Part shown: positions 1 through 8,902 of the stretch, one piece after another
How the letters are laid out: the number at the start of each line of letters is the position of its first letter
Position numbering within the stretch: position 1 is the first letter of the stretch
Virus record (IMG/VR): IMGVR_UViG_3300024346_000078
Location: 1-56,896 of that record
Direction: 5' to 3' (one strand)
Source: a virus
Length of the DNA: 56,896 nucleotides
Made by a program: the position numbers and the translations under genes
The notes under the pieces: model-generated
The model's input: only the letters and a program-made list of their open reading frames with translations
What the model was told of the DNA's origin: nothing
The model's database searches: none

Positions 1-1998
1 GTTGATACGGTAAGCAATACCCCAGTTCCTGCGGGTGCACCAAATGTCGGTGAAACCCTCAACGAATACAAGCGTCGTAAATATAACGAACACCAGAAGC
101 GTGTACGCGAAATTCGTCAAGGTGGCGGTAAAGCAGGAATGCTTAGATACCCAGAGTGGGATAAATTCCACGGTTCAGCCATTGAAGAAAACTGGAACAA
201 AAAGAATGGTGTTCCTAAGGCTAGAAAGCGTGTTATTAACGAACCGAAGCCTAAAGACAAAATTGATGCTGTTGCTCAACCCAAGAAGCCCGTCAAGCCT
301 CGTGCGCCCAAGGCAAAGATTGCAGACGCCAAGAAGGAAGTAACTGCAGAGAAGCCAGCAGTAAAGAAGGCTGCCGTTAAGAAACCTGCTGCGAAAAAGC
401 CTGCGGTCAAAAAAGCGGCAGCACCTAAGCCAGTAATTAAAGAAAAGACCGACTGGGGTAAAGAAATACTAAAGTCATTAGATGATGAAGATGTATTAAA
501 TGTCAAAAACATTGAATCTTTGTTGAAAAAAGCAAATATCGAACAGACCGTAATTGACAGAACGATTAAGAACCAACTTGACCGAGAGGCTGATGCTGCT
601 AAGCAATTTGCAATGCGTCAAAAACAACTTGAAGACGGTCTAATTACAAGCGCAGAATACGAGAGATGGGTAGATACATTTATCCAAGATATTGCTCCCG
701 TTAAAGACGGAATCAAAGACAGACTCAATTCTTTTATTAAAGAAGTAGAAGACAACAAAGACCCAGACGAAATTAAACGGAAGTTAGAACGACTACTTAC
801 GGGTAACAGGCTTCAGGTTGCCAATGTTGTGGTTGCTGATTTGGCAAAGAAATTTAATGCCGCTCAACAAGCCAAAAAACCAGTTCAGCCTGTTGACAGT
901 GCACCATCAGTACCCAAAGCAGCCAATGCGGGTAAAAATCTAGCGAAGGCACTTCGTGTTGCTGGCGTTAGAAAGCACGGCAAAGAAGGAAAGATTGCCG
1001 CAGGAGATGGACTCCCACCTAAACCAGGAGAACTCCCAGTTCCTCATCTTGTTAAATCCAAGATGACCAGCACTGAAGCCATTGAGCATTTAAAGAACGG
1101 TGGCGACCTCGCCGTTGTTCCCCATCAATTCTGGTTCCAAGCAATTCAGGCTAACTTGAAAACACCAAATAACCCAGATGGCACATGGGACACATTGGCT
1201 AAAAAAGGTGGAAATATTGGTGACACTTTTATTTTCGTAAAACTTGACGCAAAAGGCAAAAAAACAAATTCAGGATGGGTTTTTAAAGCCGCATCAAATA
1301 GCGATAACTTGCATGAATTAATGGCATGGAACCTTGCAGGCGCTCATGGGTTCGACATTGAAGGTGCTCATATGGATGGTCAGATTGGTGGACGAAACTC
1401 TGTAGTTCTTCCATTTGCTCAGCACCATATTCCTAGCGACTGGAAAGAAATTAAGGGCAACGGCGATAACTTCGACAGAGATGCGATTGATAACTTGGAC
1501 GATAAGGCATACCCACAACGGGTTGCTCATTATCTTCATAACTATCTTCTTGATGTTAGGGATAGGCATCCTGGCAATGGTTTTGCTAAAGTTTTTGCGA
1601 AGCCAAGCGGCGAAAAAGTAGCACATATTATTCCAATTGACCAGGGTTGGGCATTCAAAAAGGGATACAACTCGCCAGCGAGCATCAGAGAATATGGTTT
1701 TGGCATGGACAATAACCTTCTTGAAAGAGTCAAACGGCACTTAGAGCAGATACCCAATAAAAAAGAACAAGCAAGACAAAGACAAGCCGTAGTTGATGCA
1801 ATGGACGGAATCATTGAAAACGCTCAAAAGGTGATGAACATGGACACTTCTGATGTTTACGCTTGGGTAAGGTCTATGTATCCAGAAGGTCAAGATGTGA
1901 GCGAAGCGCAAGTAACCCGTTTTTGGAATAGTTACAATAAGATGGTAAAACAACTTGCTGCAGAACGCGCCGACATCATAAAGAAAATTGGAGGATAG
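1..1998 (+). CDS. Head-module protein with C-terminal PI3/4-kinase-like domain (5' partial)
   Basis: The frame is open from base 1, so the gene starts left of the window; the ATG at 139 is only an internal Met. After about 50 residues comes a Lys/Ala/Pro-rich linker (bases 280-440), then helical sequence, then a kinase-like region (about 1030-1700). There I see a candidate nucleotide-binding Lys in WVFKA, a helix with HELMAW, a catalytic loop DVRDRHPGNG and a metal motif IPIDQGWAF. This order (N-lobe Lys, DRHxxN, xxD) is that of the PI3/4-kinase/HipA-like fold. It lies three genes upstream of the major capsid protein, so it may be a head or injected protein. Substrate unknown. An alternative is a MuF-like head protein fused to an effector domain. 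Confidence 0.7.
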   Translation, partial: VDTVSNTPVPAGAPNVGETLNEYKRRKYNEHQKRVREIRQGGGKAGMLRYPEWDKFHGSAIEENWNKKNGVPKARKRVINEPKPKDKIDAVAQPKKPVKPRAPKAKIADAKKEVTAEKPAVKKAAVKKPAAKKPAVKKAAAPKPVIKEKTDWGKEILKSLDDEDVLNVKNIESLLKKANIEQTVIDRTIKNQLDREADAAKQFAMRQKQLEDGLITSAEYERWVDTFIQDIAPVKDGIKDRLNSFIKEVEDNKDPDEIKRKLERLLTGNRLQVANVVVADLAKKFNAAQQAKKPVQPVDSAPSVPKAANAGKNLAKALRVAGVRKHGKEGKIAAGDGLPPKPGELPVPHLVKSKMTSTEAIEHLKNGGDLAVVPHQFWFQAIQANLKTPNNPDGTWDTLAKKGGNIGDTFIFVKLDAKGKKTNSGWVFKAASNSDNLHELMAWNLAGAHGFDIEGAHMDGQIGGRNSVVLPFAQHHIPSDWKEIKGNGDNFDRDAIDNLDDKAYPQRVAHYLHNYLLDVRDRHPGNGFAKVFAKPSGEKVAHIIPIDQGWAFKKGYNSPASIREYGFGMDNNLLERVKRHLEQIPNKKEQARQRQAVVDAMDGIIENAQKVMNMDTSDVYAWVRSMYPEGQDVSEAQVTRFWNSYNKMVKQLAAERADIIKKIGG

Positions 1999-2000
1999 TC

Positions 2001-2318
2001 ATGGCACAAGAAGAAATCCTTATCTACAAGACCCCTACATCAATCCATGACGAAAGTGAAGGGGAACTTATTTGCTCTATTTCTCGTGAAGGTCAATCAT
2101 TGACCATCAGGGGTATGAACAAGAATTGGGCAAGCACCTATTCTGACATCATTAAAAACTCTTCAGGACGCCCAGATATTGGAAAAGACAAGTATGGTCT
2201 GGTCACTATCCTGAACTCCACATACGGCAGAGAAGTTCATTACGGCGACCAAATCGAAGACGGAGTATTTGCTGAAGAATCAGCAACTCTTCCATTCAAA
2301 ATTACACTAAAAGTTTAG
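2001..2318 (+). CDS. Small head-module protein, unknown function
   Basis: 105 aa. It starts 3 nt after the stop of the kinase-like gene with a clear GGAGG ribosome binding site at about 1990, so it is translated in the same operon. The protein is soluble, mixed alpha/beta in composition, with no motif I recognise. Its position between the kinase-like protein and the capsid gene suggests a minor structural or assembly role, which is inference only. Confidence 0.75.
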   Translation: MAQEEILIYKTPTSIHDESEGELICSISREGQSLTIRGMNKNWASTYSDIIKNSSGRPDIGKDKYGLVTILNSTYGREVHYGDQIEDGVFAEESATLPFKITLKV

Positions 2319-2324
2319 GCACTC

Positions 2325-3152
2325 ATGTCAAGAAAATCCATCATAGAGATAAAGACAGACAACCCTAAGTCGCCGCTATTCCCCACCCGTGAGCAAGCAA
2401 TTGCTGCTGGTAAAGGATGCACAGGTGTTCGCATCGTTCTAGTTAATGGAACACAAATGTTTGCTCCATGTCCTCCAAATGCGGATGGATTTGAAAAACT
2501 AGGCGAGCGTGGTGTCGCTGGAATAGAGACTCTCCCTGACGGCGGGTTAGTTTCAGCAAAAGATGATGACATCGTGGAGATAGATGAGAAAGGGTTTGTC
2601 AGCAACTACAGTCGCTCCACTGACCCTGATGTTTTCTCTGACCCTGACTCTGCCCGTGTTCGTGCCCGCAATCTTGGTTGTATCGGCATTCGCTCCTATA
2701 TTGCAAAAGACGGCAAAAAGGTTTACCTTCCTTGCACTAACTCTTCTGACTACAACAAATACACGGGTTTGCGCCACGACGGCGCTCCTATGAAGAAGAA
2801 GTCAGCCATGTCTCGTGTCGGTAAGCGCAAAATGCGCACGATTCTTACGAAGCCGACAAAACCAAGCGTGCCTAAAGAAATAGATATTGACTCACAGACT
2901 GTAAATACTCTTGCTATGAAAGTACGCCAGCATAACTCTGGGGTAACAAACAAGCCAGACTGGGCACACACTAACCTTAGAGTCTTAAAAGATGTTTACA
3001 TAAGGGGAAATAAGGACGGCAAAGGCTTCGCTCGTGTCAATGAATTTCTAAAACTTGTACGCAGTGGAACCGCTGATTCTGGCTACCACAAAGATGACGA
3101 CCTTTTGGACTCAAACCACCCTTGGTTGAAGAAGCCAAGTGGTAAAAAATAA
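2325..3152 (+). CDS. Head-module protein with duplicated GC...PC domain
   Basis: 275 aa. Two internal copies of one unit can be read: residues about 18-58 (FPTREQAIAAGKGCTGVR, then APCPP) and about 105-147 (DSARVRARNLGCIGIR, then LPCTN). Each has a helix ending in GC-x-G-[VI]-R and, about 14-16 residues later, a Pro-Cys. Comparable GC...PC units occur in other phage head or tail proteins of unknown function. The C-terminal third is Lys-rich (KKKSAMSRVGKRKMR) and ends in a basic tail. It lies just upstream of the capsid gene, where scaffold or protease genes often sit, but I see no protease triad. Confidence 0.7.
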   Translation: MSRKSIIEIKTDNPKSPLFPTREQAIAAGKGCTGVRIVLVNGTQMFAPCPPNADGFEKLGERGVAGIETLPDGGLVSAKDDDIVEIDEKGFVSNYSRSTDPDVFSDPDSARVRARNLGCIGIRSYIAKDGKKVYLPCTNSSDYNKYTGLRHDGAPMKKKSAMSRVGKRKMRTILTKPTKPSVPKEIDIDSQTVNTLAMKVRQHNSGVTNKPDWAHTNLRVLKDVYIRGNKDGKGFARVNEFLKLVRSGTADSGYHKDDDLLDSNHPWLKKPSGKK

Positions 3153-3295
3153 AACCAAAAATTTCCAAATAGTTGCAGGGATACAACATAGTCAAGTGTT
3201 ACTCTGCTTAATAAGACATTAAACGGTTGGGTGCTCACCTGAGCCTTTATTGTAGAAAACAAAAATCCACCATAACTAACTTTTTAGGAGTTAAC

Positions 3296-4597
3296 ATGTC
3301 TTTTGACGAATCCCGCCTACGGGAACTACAAGGTGCCTTGCGCACAAAAATGGCAGACAACAAAGCAATTGCTGACTCATTCCAAATTGAGAATGAAACA
3401 GTAGTAGTTGATGCCAAGCAGAAGTCAGCATTCGATAGCAACATGCGTGATATCCGCGAAATCAAGAGCCTCATTGAGGGTCTTGAAGGAATGCGCGATG
3501 TCGATTCATGGTCAAGCCAACCAGCATCTGGTTCGGTAGCACAAGAGTCAAACGCTCAAGGTCAGTGGGCTCCTCAGCCTCAGGCTAAGAGCCTTGGTCA
3601 AATGTTTGTTGATTCTCCAGAATTCAAGGCTTTGGATTCAGGTAAGAATGGCGCAAACATGCCAAGTCCTTTCCAATTGAACCGCGCAGATGTTGCGGGA
3701 ATGTGGAGCACAAAGGATATCTACTCAGCACTTCCATCAGGTAACCCTGGTTCATTTGGTTCAGTCCAGCGTGACCCAATGGTTCTTCCTCCAATGCGTA
3801 CTCGCCGTGTTCGTGACTTGTTCCCAAGCCGCACCACGACAGCAGCAGTTATTGAATACTTCCGTATGACTGGTTTCACCAACAATGCAGCGTCAGTTGC
3901 AGAGCGTGATGGCGGTTCATTCGCTGCCAAGCCACAGTCGTCTTTCTCCTTCGTTGGAGAGCAGGCTCCTGTTCGCACCTTGGCACACTGGGAAGCAGCA
4001 CATCGCAATGTTCTTGCTGATGAGCCACAACTGCGTTCAATCATTGACAACGAACTCCTTTACGGATTGCGTTTGCAGGAAGATTCCCAAATCCTCACAG
4101 GTAACGGTTCAGGTGAAAACCTTCGCGGTATCTTGGAGACCACAGGAATCCAGACATACGACTGGTCTGCTGGACTTGTCGGTGACAACAAGGCTGATGC
4201 GATTCGTCGTGCCGCAACCTTGTCGTTCCTTGCTTACTATGAGCCAACAGGTGTTGTTCTTCACCCTAACGATTGGGAAGACATTGAACTTTCCAAGGAT
4301 GACAATGGTCAGTACCTCGTAGCAGTTTCTGTTGCTATGGGTGGCGAGCCAAAGTTGTGGCGTATTCCTGTGGTTGATACCCCAGCAATGACAGAGGGCA
4401 CTGCTCTTGTCGGTGCTTTCGGTACAGGCGCACAGTTGTATGACCGTGAACAGGCAAGCATCCGTATCAGCGAACAGCATGCAGACTTCTTCGTCCGCAA
4501 CGCTATCGTTGTTCTTGCTGAGCAGCGTTTGGCTCTTGCAGTCAAGCGTCCAGAAGCATTCGTCGCAGTATCTTTCGACGGCGCTCCAGTAGCCTAA
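3296..4597 (+). CDS. Major capsid protein, HK97 fold
   Basis: 433 aa. The start at 3296 is chosen because TTTAGGAG lies just ahead of it; an open frame reaches back to 3227 but lacks a ribosome site. The N-terminal 90 residues are charged and helical (the delta/scaffold region of HK97-type proteins), followed by a Gln/Ser/Pro linker and then the capsid core with the typical pattern MVLPPMRTRRVRDLFPSRTT (P-domain), E-loop region SSFSFVGEQAPVRTLAHWEAAHRNVLAD, and GNGSGENLRGIL. This pattern and length fit the phage_capsid (HK97 gp5) family. It forms the icosahedral shell. It is followed by a strong terminator, as usual for a highly expressed gene. Confidence 0.93.
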   Translation: MSFDESRLRELQGALRTKMADNKAIADSFQIENETVVVDAKQKSAFDSNMRDIREIKSLIEGLEGMRDVDSWSSQPASGSVAQESNAQGQWAPQPQAKSLGQMFVDSPEFKALDSGKNGANMPSPFQLNRADVAGMWSTKDIYSALPSGNPGSFGSVQRDPMVLPPMRTRRVRDLFPSRTTTAAVIEYFRMTGFTNNAASVAERDGGSFAAKPQSSFSFVGEQAPVRTLAHWEAAHRNVLADEPQLRSIIDNELLYGLRLQEDSQILTGNGSGENLRGILETTGIQTYDWSAGLVGDNKADAIRRAATLSFLAYYEPTGVVLHPNDWEDIELSKDDNGQYLVAVSVAMGGEPKLWRIPVVDTPAMTEGTALVGAFGTGAQLYDREQASIRISEQHADFFVRNAIVVLAEQRLALAVKRPEAFVAVSFDGAPVA

Positions 4598-4611
4598 TAA
4601 GCATTAAGCGG

Positions 4612-4648
4612 AACCCCGCTCATACCTTTGGGTGTGGGCGGGGTTTTT
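4612..4648 (+). terminator. Rho-independent terminator after capsid gene
   Basis: Long stem AACCCCGC plus CATACC pairing with GGTGTG plus GCGGGGTT, 4-nt loop, then TTTTT. It closes the head operon. Confidence 0.9.
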
Positions 4649-4673
4649 GCTATATATGGCACGGTTCTAACAT

Positions 4674-4702
4674 TTGTGATATTGCCTTATGTGAGACAAT
4701 AT
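4674..4702 (+). promoter_or_regulatory. Promoter candidate for a small RNA
   Basis: TTGTGA, 17-nt spacer, CAATAT. It lies between two terminators with no ORF behind it. Confidence 0.4.
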
Positions 4703-4708
4703 ATACAT

Positions 4709-4765
4709 GCCTACCTTAGGGCTAGAGAAACCCCCTGTCCGTAAAAGGCTGGGGGTTTTTTTATT
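4709..4765 (+). ncRNA. Candidate small RNA between capsid and ribonucleotide reductase operons
   Basis: A promoter-like site (4674-4702) is followed by about 20 nt and a complete terminator hairpin, which would give a transcript of roughly 55-60 nt with no coding potential. The interval is otherwise unexplained. Confidence 0.3.
4727..4763 (+). terminator. Terminator, probably bidirectional
   Basis: AACCCCC and GGGGGTT pair around a 15-nt loop that can itself pair CC/GG, followed by a run of seven T. It separates the plus-strand head genes from the minus-strand operon ending at 4767. Confidence 0.8.
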
Positions 4766-4766
4766 A

Positions 4767-5129
4767 CTAAATTATGGCTATCTCTAGCCTATTGATTTGT
4801 TTATTAAAGAAAGACAAAGCGTCATCAGTAGTTGCAGTTTCACTCCACGAGTTGATGTCCTCATCCATGAAGGCTTCCAAGTACTTAATTGTCTCTGCGT
4901 AGAGACCAAACCTGTTTGAGTTAATGGGAACATCCTCAAGGGAGCCATCCCATGACTTCATATCTTTAAGAGAAGCACCACAAGCCAAAGCAACAGCGCC
5001 GTTTATGTTTATCTTCCCTGAATACGAATGAAGGGGCAGCCAACCATTAAAGCCATACTGCTCAACATTGCTTGCAGCATTCTTTAATATGTCAACTACC
5101 CCTATTCGTACTAGGTCAAGCAGTGTCAT
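4767..5129 (-). CDS. Small phage protein, DUF6197-like
   Basis: 120 aa. An N-terminal helix is followed by NGAVALACG, then a short D/S-rich stretch and ETIKYLEAFMDED. The ALACG segment and the later helix resemble the DUF6197 family of actinobacterial and phage proteins; function unknown. Its stop is next to a terminator and its start lies 4 nt after the stop of the ribonucleotide reductase gene, so it is the last gene of that operon. Confidence 0.6.
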   Translation of the reverse strand: MTLLDLVRIGVVDILKNAASNVEQYGFNGWLPLHSYSGKININGAVALACGASLKDMKSWDGSLEDVPINSNRFGLYAETIKYLEAFMDEDINSWSETATTDDALSFFNKQINRLEIAII

Positions 5130-5133
5130 GCAC

Positions 5134-7059
5134 TCACTTTACAGGACAAGCACCGCCTGCACAGTCATCGAAATCAACTTCAAATCCGCGAGCGGCTTGC
5201 ATTGGTGCAGAGAAGTCAATCTTTGAGAAAATCTTCTCGTACTCTGCTTCAGTGATTTCCTCATATGGAGGCAATGGGAAGTTATGGTCAGCATGAAGAA
5301 GGAATGAAACCGACTTAACACTCACATCGTAATTATTTGAAAGCCATTCCTTGATTGATTCAAGTTCTTCCTTACGGTAGTACACAGTTACCGACACAGC
5401 ATTGTCTGCCCAGTCGCGCTGTAGAGCACTTACCCATTCCAACTGGTCAATAGCAGTCATATCTTTTGCAAGAACTGAGTTGTCAGGAGACTTACATGGA
5501 AACTCAACTACATACTTAGTGTGGTCTTCGCGTCCATCAAGACCAATGTCCCAAGTGACCTTGTAGCCACGACGACGACAAGCATCAACAAGTTTGTCAG
5601 CAGCACCGAAACGAACACGACGGATGTAGTGACGGGCAAATGCTGGGTGGATTCCTGGCGTTACGCCAGGAAGAAGTGACAAGGTTCCTGAAGGCTGAAC
5701 TGTTGTTAGACGCACAGATACTGGAAGTTTGTTTTCAGCAGAGTAAGACTTGTCAAACTTGTCAAGTTCTTCATAGCCAGTTTTAAGCCATGAAAGTTGC
5801 TCTGTGTTGCACTGAAGGATTCCTGTAACAGATTGTCCAAGTCGTGCATTCTTCTTAACGATGTTTGTTGTTTTCTCGTATGGGTAATCCATTTGAGTAA
5901 TGCGCTTTTGGCAGAGATACAGCAGGCGTGAGATTTCACAGAACTGCTCGTATGACTCAATGTTCGGCAAGAACAAAGTTGCAAGGTTGCAAGACTCCCC
6001 GTCGGCTAGAGCAATCTCTGCGCAGGGGTTGAAGCCCTCAATAGATGGGTCAGGGCGCTTCTCCCCAGTACGACCGAATTGACGCGCTAGGCGGCGATTG
6101 AGAAGCCCGTACGGCTCTCCGTTGCCTCCGTAACCCTTCCAAAGTTCAGGAAGGATGTGGTCATAGTAGTCAGCGTAAATACTGTTGTTTGAGTTTGCCC
6201 GCCATGCAGGTACATCGCCGCTTCCCCAGTTCTTTGCACGAAGGAAAAGAACATCGTCAGGGTCACCGATTGCAATTTGTGCTGAACGACGAGAAGAACC
6301 AGAAACAACAATACGACCAATGATGTTGCAAATATCAAGCACATCTACTGAACGGAGTTTCTTTCCTGCACGATTGTTCATCACATTACAAATGTCTTCA
6401 ATGCCGTCGATAAGAGCACCAGGACCAGACGCAGTACCACCGAATGTGCTCAACTTGGCACCAAATTCACGAACAAGGATTGTTGAGTAAGTGAACGACT
6501 TACCTGTAACAAAGTACGACTTCAATGCAGCGTGAAGAAGGCGACGCCATCCACCACGAGAGTCAGGAACAATAATGTCTGCATCGTTTGTGCGCTCATG
6601 AGTGATTGTTACATTTGACTTGACCTTAGGAAGGTCATGAATCTTGGAACGCTCAACAGAGAACCCAACTCCACCGCCAAGCATGAGATAGTCAAAGAGA
6701 AGTTCAAAGTCTTCAATCTTTTCAATGTTGGTGAAGTAGCAGTTGTTCATTGATGTACCGTTGAACTGCTGTACAAGTGGTGTACCTAATTGCCATAATG
6801 CGCGTCCGCTGAATGAACAGCGAAGGTTGAACATGTGGTCAAAAAGTTTTTCTGCATCTTCTTTTGAGTACGGAACCCCAATGTCGTATGCACCATTAAT
6901 GCATCGCTCAATTGTTTCAGCCCATGTTTCATTCATATCTGTGCCGTCAACTGGACGGCTATAAGTGCGCAGATAAACAATCTCGCCCAGACCACCAAAA
7001 CCCCAAGGTGGTGTTTGGTTTTCGTACGACAAAACAAACGATTTATCAAGTATTGACAC
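5134..7059 (-). CDS. nrdJ: Adenosylcobalamin-dependent (class II) ribonucleoside triphosphate reductase
   Basis: 641 aa, GTG start with ribosome site AGGGGAC. It reduces ribonucleotides to deoxyribonucleotides with vitamin B12 as radical source, so it needs no oxygen. The cysteines match the Lactobacillus leichmannii monomeric enzyme: C107 in MNNCYF, radical Cys C346 in NPCAEI and its partner C357 (11 residues apart, as in the model enzyme), and a C-terminal shuttle pair C633/C638 in CAGGAC. The model enzyme is 739 aa, so this is a trimmed version. A thioredoxin at 20370-20687 could re-reduce the C-terminal pair. Many phages carry this enzyme to boost dNTP supply. Confidence 0.95.
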   Translation of the reverse strand: MSILDKSFVLSYENQTPPWGFGGLGEIVYLRTYSRPVDGTDMNETWAETIERCINGAYDIGVPYSKEDAEKLFDHMFNLRCSFSGRALWQLGTPLVQQFNGTSMNNCYFTNIEKIEDFELLFDYLMLGGGVGFSVERSKIHDLPKVKSNVTITHERTNDADIIVPDSRGGWRRLLHAALKSYFVTGKSFTYSTILVREFGAKLSTFGGTASGPGALIDGIEDICNVMNNRAGKKLRSVDVLDICNIIGRIVVSGSSRRSAQIAIGDPDDVLFLRAKNWGSGDVPAWRANSNNSIYADYYDHILPELWKGYGGNGEPYGLLNRRLARQFGRTGEKRPDPSIEGFNPCAEIALADGESCNLATLFLPNIESYEQFCEISRLLYLCQKRITQMDYPYEKTTNIVKKNARLGQSVTGILQCNTEQLSWLKTGYEELDKFDKSYSAENKLPVSVRLTTVQPSGTLSLLPGVTPGIHPAFARHYIRRVRFGAADKLVDACRRRGYKVTWDIGLDGREDHTKYVVEFPCKSPDNSVLAKDMTAIDQLEWVSALQRDWADNAVSVTVYYRKEELESIKEWLSNNYDVSVKSVSFLLHADHNFPLPPYEEITEAEYEKIFSKIDFSAPMQAARGFEVDFDDCAGGACPVK

Positions 7060-7125
7060 GATGTCCCCTAATTCTTTACTAACTGTGGAGTACTAGCATA
7101 CACGGAACAGGAATACAGAAAGTGT

Positions 7126-7428
7126 TTAGAGTAGTCCTAATTCTTTTGCTTTTTCGACTGTGATGTAACTGCCCTTGCGGGCTAACAAAACTTTGTTTCT
7201 GTAAAAAGGGGTTATTTGTCTATCTTCAAAAATGTCTTCTTCTACCAATACCGTAGTTTTCTTATTCAACGATTCATAGATACCAATACCAACAATGTGC
7301 TTGGGTGCTGCGCCATCAGCCGTGCAGTCGCCTGTTTTATTTCCACAAACAATGCATGGTTGCCGTGATGCTCTCAGTATCTGGACATCGTCAAAGATGA
7401 ATTCTGGTCGTTCGCCTTGATTACTCAT
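7126..7428 (-). CDS. Small zinc-ribbon-like protein
   Basis: 100 aa. The start at 7428 (MSNQGERPEF) overlaps the stop of the upstream gene by 8 nt, typical of translational coupling; longer frames run through the neighbour and are rejected. The sequence has CIVCGNKTGDC, a compact Cys cluster that could bind zinc, and a basic middle with KAKELGLL at the end. Function unknown. Confidence 0.65.
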   Translation of the reverse strand: MSNQGERPEFIFDDVQILRASRQPCIVCGNKTGDCTADGAAPKHIVGIGIYESLNKKTTVLVEEDIFEDRQITPFYRNKVLLARKGSYITVEKAKELGLL

Positions 7429-8080
7429 TGTTATCCACAGCATTTTCCACAGAGCCGATGCGCTGTTGTATTCGGTCGTTATCGCTAGGGTATATATTTC
7501 GCAGTTTTTCACCGTCCGCCGTCGTGACTGCACCGCCATGCAAAACTTTGCCAAGACTAAACCCGTAACACGCATTCACAACATCACAAACACCGAACAT
7601 CATGACTGAAATCCTCTTGCGTCGCCAGTTTGGTGCAGTAATAATTTGTTGAATCATCGGGTCCCCAGCACGCCAATTAATCATCCCCGCCCATGAGGAC
7701 ATATATTCTTTACTGAGCCTTCTCATGGCTTCTGAAGCCTCCACGACAGTACCCCACGGGTATGTATCATCAGCAAATCCCAGAAGGATAAAATGAGCAG
7801 GTTGAATATGTGTGCCGTCAAGAAGCACAAACCAAAGTTTTGTTACTTCTTCTTCAGAACCAAAAACTTCTTCACGGTAATATCTAGCAACAAGGCGACC
7901 TTTATCGTCAATTTCGCCCCAGCCCCACTCGGTCAAGTCTTCAGTAGGCAGTTCTTCGTCAGTCGTGTACCACCTTTTTGGTGGTGGACGCATACCAGCC
8001 GAAAGCCAGCGGATATCAAAGAAACGGTCGCTAAGTTTGTTGCCTGTATCTAGTGCAAATGTTGAAGGAAATTTCGCCAT
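7421..8080 (-). CDS. Conserved-looking phage protein, unknown function
   Basis: 219 aa. Trp/Arg-rich (RWYTTDEELP, EWGWGEI) with a central beta-rich part LWFVLLDGTHIQPAHFILLGFADD and the stretch PNWRRKRISVMMFGVCDVVN, which could be the nucleotide-binding turn of an acetyltransferase-like fold, but the motif is too weak to call. It begins the short operon that continues with the zinc-ribbon protein. Confidence 0.65.
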   Translation of the reverse strand: MAKFPSTFALDTGNKLSDRFFDIRWLSAGMRPPPKRWYTTDEELPTEDLTEWGWGEIDDKGRLVARYYREEVFGSEEEVTKLWFVLLDGTHIQPAHFILLGFADDTYPWGTVVEASEAMRRLSKEYMSSWAGMINWRAGDPMIQQIITAPNWRRKRISVMMFGVCDVVNACYGFSLGKVLHGGAVTTADGEKLRNIYPSDNDRIQQRIGSVENAVDNNE

Positions 8081-8111
8081 GTAGCGAGATTATCACTTTT
8101 TCAACTAATAA

Positions 8112-8810
8112 TTAGTCGTTCCACCATGCTGTCCAAGGCTTTGCTGAAGCCGAAACTGCATCTGTGTCGTGAATACCAGTGTAGGCAATCGAGATTGTGA
8201 CGATTGCATCGTTTTCGTAACCCGTCCAGTCGCCATCGGAAGCATAAGGGAAAACCTGAAGGAACTCGTCAGTGTTCATAATGGCAACATCTGCGAGGTA
8301 TGCCCGTTGGTTGAAGTTGGTTTCGTTGTATGCCCAACTTGTGTTAAAAGCATTTCCCTTGTCAACAGGTGTCGCGGCGGTACTACGAAGGCTCAATTGG
8401 CTTCCCACTATTGCACTCGATGCGGCAAATGCGCCAATTTTCCCAGCAGCATTATCTGGATTTCCGAGCCACATTGTCGGCTTCAGTGTTTCGTCAACAA
8501 TTTGGTTATACCCGATGTTTTCAAATACATACATGAACTCTGTTGGGTTATCATACTGTGAGTACTGTGTTTTGGTGTTCTTGGTCTTCGTTACCGACAA
8601 AGATAGTTGTCTTTCAGTTGTCTCAACATCTACAGTTCCGTTATCAGTAGTACCCCAAAGACCGCTAGTCGCGCCGTAATTCTGTTGCGTGGTGAACCAG
8701 ATTGACTCAATCTTTACACGGAACGGAAAAGACACATTCAAAAAAGAAGGGTCAGACTGCCTCACTGTCCACTCGTAGTTGACGATTGATGGGGGCGTAA
8801 TTCCAGACAT
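8112..8810 (-). CDS. Possible virion protein, unknown function
   Basis: 232 aa from an ATG at 8810 with a strong AGGAGA site 8 nt upstream; the longer frame to 8864 has no ribosome site. The protein is rich in Asn, Ser, Thr and aromatic residues with few Lys, ends in KPWTAWWND and looks all-beta, the composition of phage surface or decoration proteins. It stands alone behind a terminator (8857-8890), so it probably has its own promoter. No family recognised. Confidence 0.6.
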   Translation of the reverse strand: MSGITPPSIVNYEWTVRQSDPSFLNVSFPFRVKIESIWFTTQQNYGATSGLWGTTDNGTVDVETTERQLSLSVTKTKNTKTQYSQYDNPTEFMYVFENIGYNQIVDETLKPTMWLGNPDNAAGKIGAFAASSAIVGSQLSLRSTAATPVDKGNAFNTSWAYNETNFNQRAYLADVAIMNTDEFLQVFPYASDGDWTGYENDAIVTISIAYTGIHDTDAVSASAKPWTAWWND

Positions 8811-8856
8811 TGTTTCTCCTAGAAAGTGTAAGGCTGTCCAAATATTATGACATAAA

Positions 8857-8890
8857 AAAAGCACCCTACTGACTATCAGCAGGGTGCTTT
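8857..8890 (-). terminator. Terminator for the gene at 8903-9145
   Basis: Perfect stem AAAGCACCCT / AGGGTGCTTT with a 13-nt loop; on the minus strand it is followed by TTTTTTT. Confidence 0.88.
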
Positions 8891-8902
8891 AAATGTGTTT
8901 AG

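Noticed and set aside
1318-1953. Several minus-strand frames of 70-140 residues inside the kinase-like gene
   Set aside because: Shadow frames: composition rich in Leu, Cys and Ser, no starts with ribosome sites, and covered by a long conserved-looking plus-strand gene.
3160-3295. Promoter-like TTGACT-ATGTTG on the minus strand before the capsid gene
   Set aside because: It resembles the ACACCC family in the first half but lacks ACACCC and a -10 box, and no minus-strand gene follows.
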